The notes below the pieces were generated by a model, which made no database searches, was not told where the DNA came from, and worked only from the letters and a program-made list of their open reading frames with translations. From an uncultured Collinsella sp. (GTDB lineage Bacteria; Actinomycetota; Coriobacteriia; Coriobacteriales; Coriobacteriaceae), in assembly GCA_902478365.1 (NCBI GenBank), contig CABSKX010000015.1, forward strand, positions 1 through 42,613: a DNA stretch of 42,613 bases, written 5' to 3'. Position numbers and translations under genes: made by a program. Of this stretch, positions 31,143-40,180 are shown in pieces (the first letter of the stretch is position 1; the number at the start of each line of letters is the position of its first letter).

Positions 31143-31907
31143 ATGGCAGGAAGACGCGAGAAACTGCGCCGCGTCGGAATCATCCCCGAATATCGCGGTT
31201 TTACCCCCGATGGCCTGGCGAGCGGCGATGCCATCGACATGACGGTCGACGAACTCGAGGCGCTGCGCCTGTGCGACCTGGAAGGCCTTAACCAAGAGGC
31301 AGTCGCACAGCAGATGGGCATCGCGCGCGCCACGGTGGCGGCAATCTGCAGCCGTGCGCATCGCAAGGTAGCAAATGCGCTGGTCAACGGACGAGCGCTC
31401 ATCATTGAGGGCGGCAATATCGCGTACTCCCCCATCACCACAGCGACGGCCGCATGGCCAGCAAAGGAGGTCGACACCATGAGGGTGGCAACCACGTACG
31501 ACAACCGCAACATCTTTATGCACTTTGGCCGCAGCGAGCAGTTCAAGATCTACGACATTCAGGACGGCAAGGTGCTCAACGAGCAGGTCGTGGGCACCGG
31601 CGGCACCGGCCACGGCGCCCTGGCGGGCCTGCTCGCCAACGGCGGTGTGGACACGCTCATCTGCGGCGGCATCGGCGGTGGCGCCATCAACGCGCTTGCC
31701 CAAGCCGGCATCACAGTATACGCAGGTGCCCAGGGCAGCTGCGACGCTTGCGTCGAAGCCCTTATCGCCGGCACGCTCGCACAGAACGGCGAGGCCACAT
31801 GCGGCTGCCACGGCCATGACCACGGCCACGCCCACGAACACGGCGAGTCCTGCAGCTGCCACGGCCATCACGAGCACGAGGGCCACGAGGGCTGTGGCTG
31901 CCACTAA
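31143..31907 (+). CDS. DUF134 DNA-binding domain fused to NifX-like domain with His/Cys-rich tail
   Basis: A 254-residue three-part protein. Residues 1-100 are a DUF134 domain (RREKLRRVGIIPEYRGFTP; DELEALRLCDLEGLNQEAVA; helix-turn-helix about 47-75). Residues 113-212 are a NifX/NafY-type dinitrogenase-cofactor-binding domain (RVATTYDNRNIFMHFGR, FKIYDIQDGKV, GHGALAGLLANGGVDTLICG, GGAINALAQAGI). Residues 220-254 hold 12 His and 6 Cys in 35 positions, a likely metal-binding tail. The start at 31143 has AAGGAG 6 bases upstream. Inside the frame, AAAGGAGG (31463-31470) stands 8 bases before the ATG of Met113, so a separate NifX-tail protein may also be made. No nif gene is nearby; a metal or Fe-S related regulatory role is inferred. 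Two palindromes flank its promoter. Confidence 0.88.
   Translation: MAGRREKLRRVGIIPEYRGFTPDGLASGDAIDMTVDELEALRLCDLEGLNQEAVAQQMGIARATVAAICSRAHRKVANALVNGRALIIEGGNIAYSPITTATAAWPAKEVDTMRVATTYDNRNIFMHFGRSEQFKIYDIQDGKVLNEQVVGTGGTGHGALAGLLANGGVDTLICGGIGGGAINALAQAGITVYAGAQGSCDACVEALIAGTLAQNGEATCGCHGHDHGHAHEHGESCSCHGHHEHEGHEGCGCH
31463..31481 (+). promoter_or_regulatory. Internal Shine-Dalgarno and ATG at the DUF134/NifX junction
   Basis: AAAGGAGG, 8-base spacer, ATG (31479-31481), in frame with the fusion gene and exactly at the start of the NifX-like domain. It predicts a second, 142-residue product. Confidence 0.6.
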
Positions 31908-31970
31908 CGGCACGACACCGCGAGCTCGGGGCGCGACGCTGAACGCAACCCAACAATCAAAGCCAACAAC

Positions 31971-32002
31971 AAAGGCCACCCGGTAGCTTCCGAGTGGCCT
32001 TT
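31971..32002. terminator. Bidirectional terminator between the DUF134-NifX gene and ffh
   Basis: AAAGGCCACCCGG and CCGAGTGGCCTTT (one mismatch) with a 6-base loop, lying between two convergent stops. T-runs are short on both sides. Confidence 0.75.
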
Positions 32003-32027
32003 GCCATATCAAACTGGAATTAGAGCT

Positions 32028-33503
32028 CTATTTCTTATTACGCATCTGTGCTTCCATCTGGCGCAGCAGCTCCATATCGGACTTGGGACCGCCCGTACCC
32101 AAGCCGCCCATGCCGCCCAGACCCATAGCGTCCAGGCCAGGGATATTGGGCATGCGCATCCTCTTGCCCTTCTTACCCTTTTTGCCCTTCTTGCCGCCGG
32201 CCTGTGCCTGATTGGCCATCGTGCGCATGCGGCCCATCATCTTATTCATCTCGCCCCACTGCTTCATAAGGCTGTTGACCTCGGTGGGGGTTACGCCGGC
32301 GCCCTTGGCGATGCGCGCGCGGCGCTGGCCGTTGATGATGGAGGGACGCAGGCGCTCCTCCTTGGTCATCGACATGATGATGGCCTCGTTCTTATCGAAG
32401 ATGCCCTCGTCCAGGTTGCCGCCCATCTGGTTGAGCGCACGCTGACCACCGGGGAGCATGCCCAGGATACCCTTCATGCCGCCCATCTTTTTGACGGCTT
32501 TCATCTGGTCGAGCATATCGTTCATGGTAAAGCCCTCGCGCAGCATGCGCTCGGCAGCCTCGAGCTGCTCGGCGTCGGCTGCCTCCTGGGCCTTCTCGAT
32601 AATACCCACGACATCGCCCATGCCCAGAATGCGCTTGGCCATGCGGTCGGGGTAGAACGGCTCAAGCGAATCGGGCTTCTCGCCCATGCTCACGAACTTG
32701 ATGGGCTTGCCGGTCACTTGACGCACCGAAAGTGCGCCACCGCCACGGGCGTCACCGTCGAGCTTGGAGATAATCACGCCATCAAAGTCGGTGCGCTCGG
32801 CAAACGTCGAGACCACGTTGACGATATCCTGGCCGGTCATGGCATCGACGACCATCAGCACCTGGTCGGGCTTGACGGCCTTCTTGATGTCGACGGCCTC
32901 CTGCATCATCTGCTCGTCAATCTGAAGACGACCGGCGGTATCGACAATGACCACGTCGCGCAGGTGGTCGACGGCCTCTTGGATGGCGCCCTTGGCAATA
33001 TCGACCGGGTGCGCGCCGTCACCGCGGAAGACCGGCACGCCGATCTCGCCACCGAGCGTGGCCAGCTGGTCGGCAGCGGCGGGACGGTAGACGTCGCACG
33101 CGGCGAGCAGCGGCGAGCGGCCCTGCTTCTTGAGCAGGTAGGCCAGCTTTACGGCCGCCGTGGTCTTACCGGAGCCCTGCAAGCCCACGAGCATAATGAC
33201 ATTGGGAATGCGGTTGCTAAAGACGAGCTTGCTCTCGGTTGAGCCGAGCATCTCGGTGAGCTCGTCGAGCACGATCTTGACGACGTTTTGCGCCGGCGAC
33301 AGCGACTCCATGACCTCGGCGGTCATGCAGCGCTCCTTGGTCTTGGCGACGAACTCCTTGACGACCTTAAAGTTAACGTCGGCCTCGAGCAGGGCCATGC
33401 GAATATCGCGCATGGCCGAAGTAATATCGGCCTCGGTCAGCTTACCCTTGCCGCGCAGGCGGTCAAATGTGTCGTTGAGGCGATCGCTCAGGGAATCAAA
33501 CAC
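32028..33503 (-). CDS. ffh: Signal recognition particle protein Ffh (SRP54)
   Basis: Ffh binds 4.5S/scRNA and signal peptides and docks with FtsY. The 491-residue protein has an N domain (about 1-85, FDSLSDRLNDTFDRLRG) and a G domain with GLQGSGKTTAAVKLA, DVYRPAAADQL, DTAGRLQID, SKLDGDARGG and the DDP-type guanine region. The M domain follows, Met/Gly-rich (KKMGGMKGILGMLPG; RARIAKGAGVTPTEVN). A Lys/Gly/Met-rich tail ends it. The start is GTG at 33503 with AAGGAG 7 bases upstream, 10 bases after the ftsY stop. It is the last gene of a long minus-strand run and is ended by the terminator at 31971-32002. Confidence 0.97.
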   Translation of the reverse strand: MFDSLSDRLNDTFDRLRGKGKLTEADITSAMRDIRMALLEADVNFKVVKEFVAKTKERCMTAEVMESLSPAQNVVKIVLDELTEMLGSTESKLVFSNRIPNVIMLVGLQGSGKTTAAVKLAYLLKKQGRSPLLAACDVYRPAAADQLATLGGEIGVPVFRGDGAHPVDIAKGAIQEAVDHLRDVVIVDTAGRLQIDEQMMQEAVDIKKAVKPDQVLMVVDAMTGQDIVNVVSTFAERTDFDGVIISKLDGDARGGGALSVRQVTGKPIKFVSMGEKPDSLEPFYPDRMAKRILGMGDVVGIIEKAQEAADAEQLEAAERMLREGFTMNDMLDQMKAVKKMGGMKGILGMLPGGQRALNQMGGNLDEGIFDKNEAIIMSMTKEERLRPSIINGQRRARIAKGAGVTPTEVNSLMKQWGEMNKMMGRMRTMANQAQAGGKKGKKGKKGKRMRMPNIPGLDAMGLGGMGGLGTGGPKSDMELLRQMEAQMRNKK

Positions 33504-33513
33504 TGGTTACTCC

Positions 33514-34431
33514 TTAGTTGGACTCGCCCACCAGGGCGCGGCAGAAATCTTTGGCGTTAAACTCCTGCAGGTCATCGACCTGCTCGCCCACGCCGATGCG
33601 CAGGATCGGGAGCTTGAGCTTCTCGGCCACGGCCATGGCAATACCGCCCTTAGCCGTGCCGTCGAGCTTAGTCATGATAATACCGTCCAGGCCCAGCGCC
33701 TCGTTAAACTCGAGCGCCTGGTTCAGACCGTTCTGACCAGTGGCGGCATCGATCACAAGCACGACCGAGACCGGCATGGGACCGGCGGCCATATTGGCGG
33801 CGCGCTTACGGGTCACATTGACCACCTTGGCGAGCTCGCGCATGAGCTCGGGACTCGTGTGCAGACGGCCGGCGGTATCGATGAGCACCAGGTCGCTGCC
33901 GCGCTTATCGGCCTCGTCGAGCACGTCATAGCACACGCTCGCAGGATCGGAGCCGCGGTCACGCTTGATAACCGGTACGCCGGCACGCTGACCCCACACA
34001 TCGAGCTGCTCGATAGCGGCGGCGCGGAAGGTGTCGGCCGAACCGATAACCACGTTCTTGCCGCGGGCGGCCATGGCGCTCGCAATCTTGCCGACCGTGG
34101 TGGTCTTGCCGGCGCCGTTGATACCGACAAACAGCACGCAGCTCGGCGTATCGGAAAACGGGTCGCGCTCAACAGGCACAAAATGGCCCTCGAGCTGCTC
34201 GGCCAGGGCGCGACGAAGCTGCGGGGCGGTCTTGAGGTTCTTCTTGGCGGCGGCGTCACGCAGGTCATCGGAGACCTGAATGGCGACCTCGGCGCCCATG
34301 TCACCCATGACGAGGGTGTCCTCAAGATCCTCCCAAAAATCCTCGTCGACCTCACCGCCAAAGTAGAAGACCTCGTTGAGGGCCTCGCGGCTGCGCTCAA
34401 GTCCGCGCGAGAGTGCGTCAAAGAATCCCAT
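33514..34431 (-). CDS. ftsY: Signal recognition particle receptor FtsY
   Basis: FtsY is the membrane-associated GTPase that receives Ffh-ribosome complexes. The 305-residue form lacks the long acidic A domain of E. coli and starts directly with the NG core: FDALSRGLERSREALNEVF, GINGAGKTTTVGKIA, SADTFRAAAIEQL, DTAGRLHTSPELM, MTKLDGTAKGG and GVGEQVDDLQEF. The ATG overlaps the smc stop as TAATG. The smc-ftsY-ffh order is common in Gram-positive bacteria. Confidence 0.97.
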   Translation of the reverse strand: MGFFDALSRGLERSREALNEVFYFGGEVDEDFWEDLEDTLVMGDMGAEVAIQVSDDLRDAAAKKNLKTAPQLRRALAEQLEGHFVPVERDPFSDTPSCVLFVGINGAGKTTTVGKIASAMAARGKNVVIGSADTFRAAAIEQLDVWGQRAGVPVIKRDRGSDPASVCYDVLDEADKRGSDLVLIDTAGRLHTSPELMRELAKVVNVTRKRAANMAAGPMPVSVVLVIDAATGQNGLNQALEFNEALGLDGIIMTKLDGTAKGGIAMAVAEKLKLPILRIGVGEQVDDLQEFNAKDFCRALVGESN

Positions 34432-37400
34432 TATGCATTCACGACCTTTCCGGTTTCGCGATCGAGTTTTTGCGAGACGACGCGACTGACGCCGTCGGCT
34501 TGCATCGAGACGCCATAGAGGACGTCAGCGTCCTCCATAGTACGGCGCTGATGCGAGATTACCAAGAGCTGCGTATCGGAACGCAGCACATCGAGGGCGC
34601 CGATGAGCTTGGACAGGTTGGCGTCGTCGAGCGCAGCCTCGACCTCGTCCAGCACATAGAACGGCACCGTGCGCGTACGGTATACGGCAAAGAGCAGGGC
34701 GAGCGCCGTCAGACTCTTCTCGCCACCCGACATGAGCATCATCTTGGTGATGCGCTTGCCGCGCGGCTGCGCCACGACCTCAATGCCCGTCTCGGCCGGA
34801 TGCTCGGGGTCGGTCATCTCCAGATGCGCCTGACCGCCCGGGAAGAGCATGGCGAAGATCTCGCGGAAGTTCGCATCGACCTTCTCAAAGGTCACCAGGA
34901 AGGCCTTGCGCATCTTGCGATCGATCGCCACGGTGATCTTGGTGAGCGCCTTGCGCGCGCTCTCCAGATCGGCCAGCTGCTCCTCGATGTAATCGGCGCG
35001 GCGCTTGAGCTGCTCGTACTCCTCCATGGCGACTTGGTTCACAGGACCCAGGTTGTTGATCTGGCGCACGAGTTGGTTAAGCTCGCGCTCGGCGGCGTCG
35101 CGATCGGTGGGCGCCGGCAGCATGAGCGCTTCCTCGAGCACCGTAGTGCCATCAGCGGTGATGGCCTTGATGGCAGCCTCGACCTGCACCTCGAGCTTGC
35201 CGCGTGCGACCTTGAACTCGTTTTGCGTCGCCGTGGCAGCATCGACCCGCTCCTTGGCGCGGGCGACCTCGGTCTTGGCGTCCTCGATGGTCTTCTTTAG
35301 CGAAGCCGAGTCCGCCTCCTCAAGCGTTGCCTGATCGCGCAAGCGCGCAGCCCAGTCCGAGGCGCGCTCCAACAGGGCAGAATAGCGCTCGTGCATGGGA
35401 TCGACGCGAAGGCGCAGCAGCTCAAGCGAGCGCGAGGCCTGGCGTGTTCCGCGGATACGGCGGTCGATGCCTTCCAGGCGATGCTCAAGATCGGGCACGC
35501 GGCCCTTCAGCGAACGCAGGCGCTCGCTCGTCTGGGCCAGGCGGACCTTAGCATCGGCGAGCTTGCCGGCTGCCTCGGAATCATCACGGCGCACGCGATC
35601 GAGCTCATCATTGGCCTCGGCAATCTGCAAGCCCAGATCGCTCGCTTGCGCACGAGCCTCGTCACGCGAACGGGTAAGTTCATCCACGCGCGGACGTGCA
35701 GCACGAACGGCCTCGGCAGCCTGCTCGCGGCGCTTGGAAATACGCACGCGCTCGACCTCGGCGTTGTTGGCACTCTGCTCCAGGCGGCCGATCTCGGACA
35801 GCAGGGAGCGACGCTCGCCCTCAAGGCGGGCAATCTCGCCGGCAGCATCGCCCTCGGCAGCACGGGCCTCCTCAACGGCCGCATTGGCCTCGACGACCTG
35901 ATCAGAAACATGCTCAAACGCGGCAGCAAGATCGGGCTCCAGGCCTTCCAGCTCGCGGATACGACGCTTGCGCTCCAGGGCGCCCGAAGCCTCGCCGGCA
36001 TCAAGCCCCACGCGAACCAGGCCGCCGCAGGCAACGCGGGCGCCATCGGGAGTCACATAGGTCACGCCATCAACGACCGGCGCGGACAGCGCGGCAGCCA
36101 AGTCATCGACCACGTAATAGCCGCCGAGCAATGCCTCGACGACCGGACCGTAGCCCGCTCGCACGGACAGACGATCAACAAGACGGGTACCGGCGGCACC
36201 CTCGGCAGCCGCAGAGCCACTCACGCTGCGCGCCACCAGCAGTGCCTCGCCCGAGGCCTTCTTCTGGTCCAGGGCGGCGCGACCGGCGCGCTCAAGTGCG
36301 GCGGCGTTATCGAACAACAGGGCATCGATATCGCCGGCGAGCAGCTGCTCAACCAGGCCCTCAAGCTCACGAGGTGCCTCGAGCACATCGCCCAGACGAC
36401 CCGAGACATCGTCGCCCAGCGCGCCCACCAGACGGCTTACGAGCGGCGAGCTGTCGGCCATGCGAGCATCAAGCTTCTTTTGGCTGGAAAGCTCCGAGCG
36501 CACCTCGGACAGCTTGTTGCGTGCCTCGCCTTCGCGGGCACGCAGGTCCTTGAGGGCAGCCCGTGCCGTCTCGGTGGCCTCGCGCGCATCGCTCTGGGCC
36601 TGACGAGCCGCCTCAAGGGCGCTCTCAAGCTCCTCAGCACGGTCGCGGCGGCTATCAAGCGATGCCGTGACCTCCTCGAGCTGTTCATCGATCTGCTCCA
36701 GGCGCGAGGCATACATGTTGTCCTCGACCTCGGCGTTGCTCAGCGAGTCCTTCACCTTGGCGAGCTCGAGCGCAGCATTATCGGCAACGCGCTGCACATC
36801 GCGCTGTTCGCGCGTGAGCTGCGAAATCCGATTGTCGAGCGCAACGCGACGCTCGTGGAGCTCGGCGGCGGCAGGACCAGCGGCGTCAACGTCCTCCTGG
36901 GCCTGCATATGCGCGCCGGTCACTTCCTCGAGCTGAGCACGTGCGTCCTCGATCTCATCGACCACGCGACGGCGCTGATGCTCGGAGCTCGAGATCTGGC
37001 CACGCATGTCGGACAGGCGCGACACCATGTTATGGCCCTTTTCCTCGAGCAGGCGCATATCGGAGTTAATGCGACCGACCACGTCTTGCATATGACGGCG
37101 CTGCTCGCCCAAGTCGCCCACAAACAGGCCCTTTTCCTCGAGCATAACTTGGAGCTTCTCGAGCTCGCGCTCCTTTTCACCCAAGCGGTATTGCGCGAGC
37201 TCAAGCTCGGCAGCGCCCTCCTTGGAGCGGCTCTCCAGGTCGTACCACTGCGATTGCAGTGAACGCAGCTCATCGACGGCCAGCATCTGCGTAAGCTCGT
37301 TCGCGCGCGAGGACAGCTCTTTGTACTTGCGCGCGCGATCGACCTGACGCTCCAGCGGCCGCAGCTGACGGGCGATTTCCTTATTGATATCGCGGGCACG

Positions 37401-37967
37401 GGTCAGGTGCTCGTCCATCGACTTGATCTTTTTAAGCGCACGTTCCTTGCGACGCTTGTGTTTGGAGATGCCGGCGGCCTCCTCAATGAGGGCACGGCGC
37501 TCCTCGGGGCGGCTTTGCAAAATGGCATCGAGCTTGCCCTGGCTGATGATGGAATGCGTATCCTTGCCCAGTCCCGAATCGTGCAGGATATCCTGGATGT
37601 CCATCAGGCGGCACGGGCTCGAATTGATGAGGTACTCACTCTCACCCGAACGATACATGCGGCGGGTGATGGCCACCTCGTCAAAGTCGACGGGCAGCAT
37701 ATGGTCCGAATTGTCGAGAACCAGCGTGACCTCGGCCACGCCTACCGGCTTGCGCGCCGACGAGCCCGAGAAGATGACGTCTTCCATGGCCTGGCCGCGC
37801 AGCTGCTTGGCGCTCTGCTCGCCCAGAACCCACAGAATCGAGTCGGAGATGTTCGATTTTCCCGAGCCGTTGGGACCGACGATGACGGTCAGGCCCGGCT
37901 CAAACGTCATATGGGCGCGGTCGGCAAACGACTTGAACCCTTTGAGCGTGAGGGACTTGAGATACAC
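34431..37967 (-). CDS. smc: Chromosome segregation protein Smc
   Basis: Smc dimers, with ScpA/ScpB, organise and segregate the chromosome. The 1178-residue protein has the usual five parts. The N-terminal ATPase half has Walker A IVGPNGSGKSNISD, then two long coiled coils rich in Glu, Arg and Ala. A hinge (about 515-660) includes DVSGRLGDVLEAPRELEGL and GRAALDQKKASGEALL. The C-terminal half has signature LMSGGEKSLTALALLFA and Walker B FYVLDEVEAALDD. The start is GTG at 37967, preceded by GAGG and 10 bases after the rnc stop. Its stop overlaps ftsY. ScpA/ScpB are not in the window. Confidence 0.97.
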   Translation of the reverse strand: MYLKSLTLKGFKSFADRAHMTFEPGLTVIVGPNGSGKSNISDSILWVLGEQSAKQLRGQAMEDVIFSGSSARKPVGVAEVTLVLDNSDHMLPVDFDEVAITRRMYRSGESEYLINSSPCRLMDIQDILHDSGLGKDTHSIISQGKLDAILQSRPEERRALIEEAAGISKHKRRKERALKKIKSMDEHLTRARDINKEIARQLRPLERQVDRARKYKELSSRANELTQMLAVDELRSLQSQWYDLESRSKEGAAELELAQYRLGEKERELEKLQVMLEEKGLFVGDLGEQRRHMQDVVGRINSDMRLLEEKGHNMVSRLSDMRGQISSSEHQRRRVVDEIEDARAQLEEVTGAHMQAQEDVDAAGPAAAELHERRVALDNRISQLTREQRDVQRVADNAALELAKVKDSLSNAEVEDNMYASRLEQIDEQLEEVTASLDSRRDRAEELESALEAARQAQSDAREATETARAALKDLRAREGEARNKLSEVRSELSSQKKLDARMADSSPLVSRLVGALGDDVSGRLGDVLEAPRELEGLVEQLLAGDIDALLFDNAAALERAGRAALDQKKASGEALLVARSVSGSAAAEGAAGTRLVDRLSVRAGYGPVVEALLGGYYVVDDLAAALSAPVVDGVTYVTPDGARVACGGLVRVGLDAGEASGALERKRRIRELEGLEPDLAAAFEHVSDQVVEANAAVEEARAAEGDAAGEIARLEGERRSLLSEIGRLEQSANNAEVERVRISKRREQAAEAVRAARPRVDELTRSRDEARAQASDLGLQIAEANDELDRVRRDDSEAAGKLADAKVRLAQTSERLRSLKGRVPDLEHRLEGIDRRIRGTRQASRSLELLRLRVDPMHERYSALLERASDWAARLRDQATLEEADSASLKKTIEDAKTEVARAKERVDAATATQNEFKVARGKLEVQVEAAIKAITADGTTVLEEALMLPAPTDRDAAERELNQLVRQINNLGPVNQVAMEEYEQLKRRADYIEEQLADLESARKALTKITVAIDRKMRKAFLVTFEKVDANFREIFAMLFPGGQAHLEMTDPEHPAETGIEVVAQPRGKRITKMMLMSGGEKSLTALALLFAVYRTRTVPFYVLDEVEAALDDANLSKLIGALDVLRSDTQLLVISHQRRTMEDADVLYGVSMQADGVSRVVSQKLDRETGKVVNA

Positions 37968-37977
37968 GGTTCCTCGC

Positions 37978-38703
37978 TTAAACAGGCTTCTTGTTCAGAA
38001 TCACGCCGTTGGTGGTGTAGCCCATGCGGTCGAGCGCCTCGAGTGCAGCGGCTCCCTCGGCTTCCTTCTTGGAGGAACCGGTACCGCGGCCCTGGCGGAT
38101 GCCGTCGATGAGCACCACAGCGGTAAAGGTGGGCGCATGCGCGGGGCCCTCGGAGCCAACCAGCTTATACGCGGGAGGCTCGTGGCCGTCTGCCTGCACA
38201 CACTCCTGCAAGAACGACTTGGGGTTCGCGGGGTGCTCGGCACGCTCGGAAGCCAGGTGCGGCTTGAGTGTACGGTGGATAAACTCCGCCGCCGCATCCC
38301 AGCCGGCATCCAGATACAGCGCGCCCACGAGCGACTCATAGACATTCTCGAGCGCAGAGTGCAGGCCGCGCGCGCCGGTACCGGTCTCGGAGGCACCAAA
38401 GATGATGATGTCGTCGATGCCCAGCTCATGGGACACCTCGGACAGCGTGGCGCCCGAGACGAGCGACACCTTCAGGCGTGTAAGCTTGCCCTCGTCAAAC
38501 TCCGGGTAGGACTCAAAGAGCGAGCGGGCAACCACGGCGCCCAAAATGGAATCGCCCAAAAACTCAAGGCGCTCATAGCTCGCCGAGACGGGCTGACCTT
38601 CCACGGCAGAGGGGTGCGTAAGCGCCGCGCGCAGCAGCACCTTGTTATTGAACTCGTGGCCCAGGATTTCCTGGGCGCGCGCGAGTCGTTGAGATAAAGC
38701 CAA
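37978..38703 (-). CDS. rnc: Ribonuclease III
   Basis: RNase III cuts double-stranded RNA in rRNA and mRNA processing. The 241-residue protein has the catalytic domain with signature ERLEFLGDSILGAVV and the second acidic site in ENVYESLVGALYLDAG. A C-terminal double-stranded-RNA-binding domain (about 165-232; NPKSFLQECVQADGHEPP ... GRGTGSSKKEAEGAAALEAL) follows. The start is TTG at 38703: the acpP stop lies 3 bases upstream, and AAGGAGG inside the end of acpP sits 8 bases before it, the best ribosome site nearby. acpP-rnc-smc is a conserved order. Confidence 0.96.
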   Translation of the reverse strand: MALSQRLARAQEILGHEFNNKVLLRAALTHPSAVEGQPVSASYERLEFLGDSILGAVVARSLFESYPEFDEGKLTRLKVSLVSGATLSEVSHELGIDDIIIFGASETGTGARGLHSALENVYESLVGALYLDAGWDAAAEFIHRTLKPHLASERAEHPANPKSFLQECVQADGHEPPAYKLVGSEGPAHAPTFTAVVLIDGIRQGRGTGSSKKEAEGAAALEALDRMGYTTNGVILNKKPV

Positions 38704-38706
38704 GAC

Positions 38707-38949
38707 TTAGGCCTCCTTGGCGTTTTCAATAGCGTCGACAGCGTCGGCGACAGAGTTGAGCGACAGCAGGGTCTCGTCATCGATCTCGAGGTCGAACTCG
38801 TCCTCGATGGCCGTCACCAGCTGCAGACGCTCGAGCGAATCGGCATCGAGATCGTCAAAGGTAGTCTCGTCGCTAATGTCGGCGACATCGACGCCCAGAA
38901 CGTCAGCGGCGACTTCGGCGATCTTATCGAAGATTTCGGAGCGGTCCAT
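38707..38949 (-). CDS. acpP: Acyl carrier protein
   Basis: An 80-residue acidic carrier protein of type II fatty acid synthesis. The 4'-phosphopantetheine serine is in DDLDADSLERLQLVTAIEDEF (about position 39); the residues after DSLE vary from the common DSLDxVEL form. GAGGAAG precedes the ATG. A -10-like TAGAAT and a GC-rich inverted repeat (GGCGCTGCGC / GGCGCCAGCGC) lie in the 124-base gap behind plsX, so acpP may have its own promoter. It sits with plsX upstream and rnc downstream. Confidence 0.95.
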   Translation of the reverse strand: MDRSEIFDKIAEVAADVLGVDVADISDETTFDDLDADSLERLQLVTAIEDEFDLEIDDETLLSLNSVADAVDAIENAKEA

Positions 38950-39073
38950 AGCGCTTCCTCTCGTATTGCGTGAACATCAACGCGCTGGCGCCGCAAGCGC
39001 AGCGCCAAGACACGGTTTTGATTCTACCCCACGACGCAGGCCGCGAGGCACATAACAGCGCTCTAACTCGCTC

Positions 39074-40093
39074 CTACAAAACGATGCCGTCCATAGAGTT
39101 GGCGACGTTCTCGACAAGCCCGGCGCGTACGGCCTCCGCCGCGGCGAGCGTACCGTTTTTGACGGCCTCGACCGAGGTGGCACCGTGGCCGATCAGGACC
39201 ACGCCACGCAGGCCCAGCAGAATGGCGCCGCCCTTAGCATCGCCCGAGAGCTTTGCCTTGATCTCGCGCATCTGCTTTTTGATGAGCAGCGCGGCAATCT
39301 TGGTGCCAAGCGAAGCCATAAAAGCACCCTTGAGCTCTTGCAGCAAAAACTTAGCGGCGCCCTCGGTTGCCTTGAGCGCGATGTTGCCCGACATGCCATC
39401 GGCAACGACGACGTCAAAGTTACCCGAGGTCAGGTCGGTGCCCTCGCAGTTGCCCACAAAGCCGGGAACGGCGGCCTTCATGGCAGGGAAGCAGGACTTG
39501 GTAAAGATGGAGCCCTTCTCATCCTCGGTGCCGTTGCCGAGCAGACCGACGCGGGGATGCTCAATGCCCAAGACGACGCGCGCATAGGCGCTACCCATCT
39601 GGGCAAAACGCACCATGTCGTCGACCTCGACATCGGGGTTGGCGCCCATGTCGCACAGGACCGTCAGGCCGCCGGCGCGGTTGGGCAGTGCATTGGTAAG
39701 GCACGGACGTACCGGTTGCTTCTTGCCCTCGGCCTGATACCTAAACGGCGTCACGTAGGCGGTAGCGGCAGCGGTCATGGCGCCGGTGGAGCCGGCAGAG
39801 AAGAACGCATCCGCGTTGCCCTTCTTAATGGCGCGGCAGGCAAGCACGATCGAGGACTTGCGCTTGGTCATCACGGCTCGAATGGGATCGTCATCCATGG
39901 CGATAACATCGGGCGCCTCCAAGGCCTCAACGCGAGCGTGAGCCGCGGCAAAGGGGTTCACGATCTCTGCAGGACCGACGGCCAGGACCTCGATATCGGG
40001 ATCCGCCGCAAGCGCCGCCTCGATACCGTCGAGGACGACCTGAGGCTTCTCGTCTCCGCCCACAACGTCTACACAAACGCGAACGTTACTCAT
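39074..40093 (-). CDS. plsX: Phosphate acyltransferase PlsX
   Basis: PlsX converts acyl-ACP to acyl-phosphate for phospholipid synthesis. The 339-residue protein begins NVRVCVDVVGGDEKPQVVLDG, close to the family's AxDxMGGD start. It carries FFSAGSTGAMTAAA, LCDMGANPDVEVDDMVRFA, VGLLGNGTEDEKGS and a late VVADGMSGNIALKATEG. The ATG at 40093 has AAGGAG 7 bases upstream; a start two codons earlier overlaps that site. A terminator-like hairpin stands between it and rpmF, 18 bases before the start, so expression may be attenuated relative to rpmF. The acpP gene follows. Confidence 0.95.
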   Translation of the reverse strand: MSNVRVCVDVVGGDEKPQVVLDGIEAALAADPDIEVLAVGPAEIVNPFAAAHARVEALEAPDVIAMDDDPIRAVMTKRKSSIVLACRAIKKGNADAFFSAGSTGAMTAAATAYVTPFRYQAEGKKQPVRPCLTNALPNRAGGLTVLCDMGANPDVEVDDMVRFAQMGSAYARVVLGIEHPRVGLLGNGTEDEKGSIFTKSCFPAMKAAVPGFVGNCEGTDLTSGNFDVVVADGMSGNIALKATEGAAKFLLQELKGAFMASLGTKIAALLIKKQMREIKAKLSGDAKGGAILLGLRGVVLIGHGATSVEAVKNGTLAAAEAVRAGLVENVANSMDGIVL

Positions 40094-40110
40094 ATACATA
40101 CTCCTTATAC

Positions 40111-40140
40111 AAAAATGGCCGACTCATTGAGCCGGCCATT
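40111..40140 (-). terminator. Terminator/attenuator between rpmF and plsX
   Basis: On the minus strand AATGGCCG and CGGCCATT enclose an 11-base loop, followed by TTTTTGTAT. The plsX ribosome-binding site begins 8 bases beyond the U-tract. It may reduce read-through from the ribosomal-protein gene into lipid synthesis. Confidence 0.7.
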
Positions 40141-40180
40141 GTGGTTCCAGTTGGAACGGCATCGCATCCAGAGTATACAG

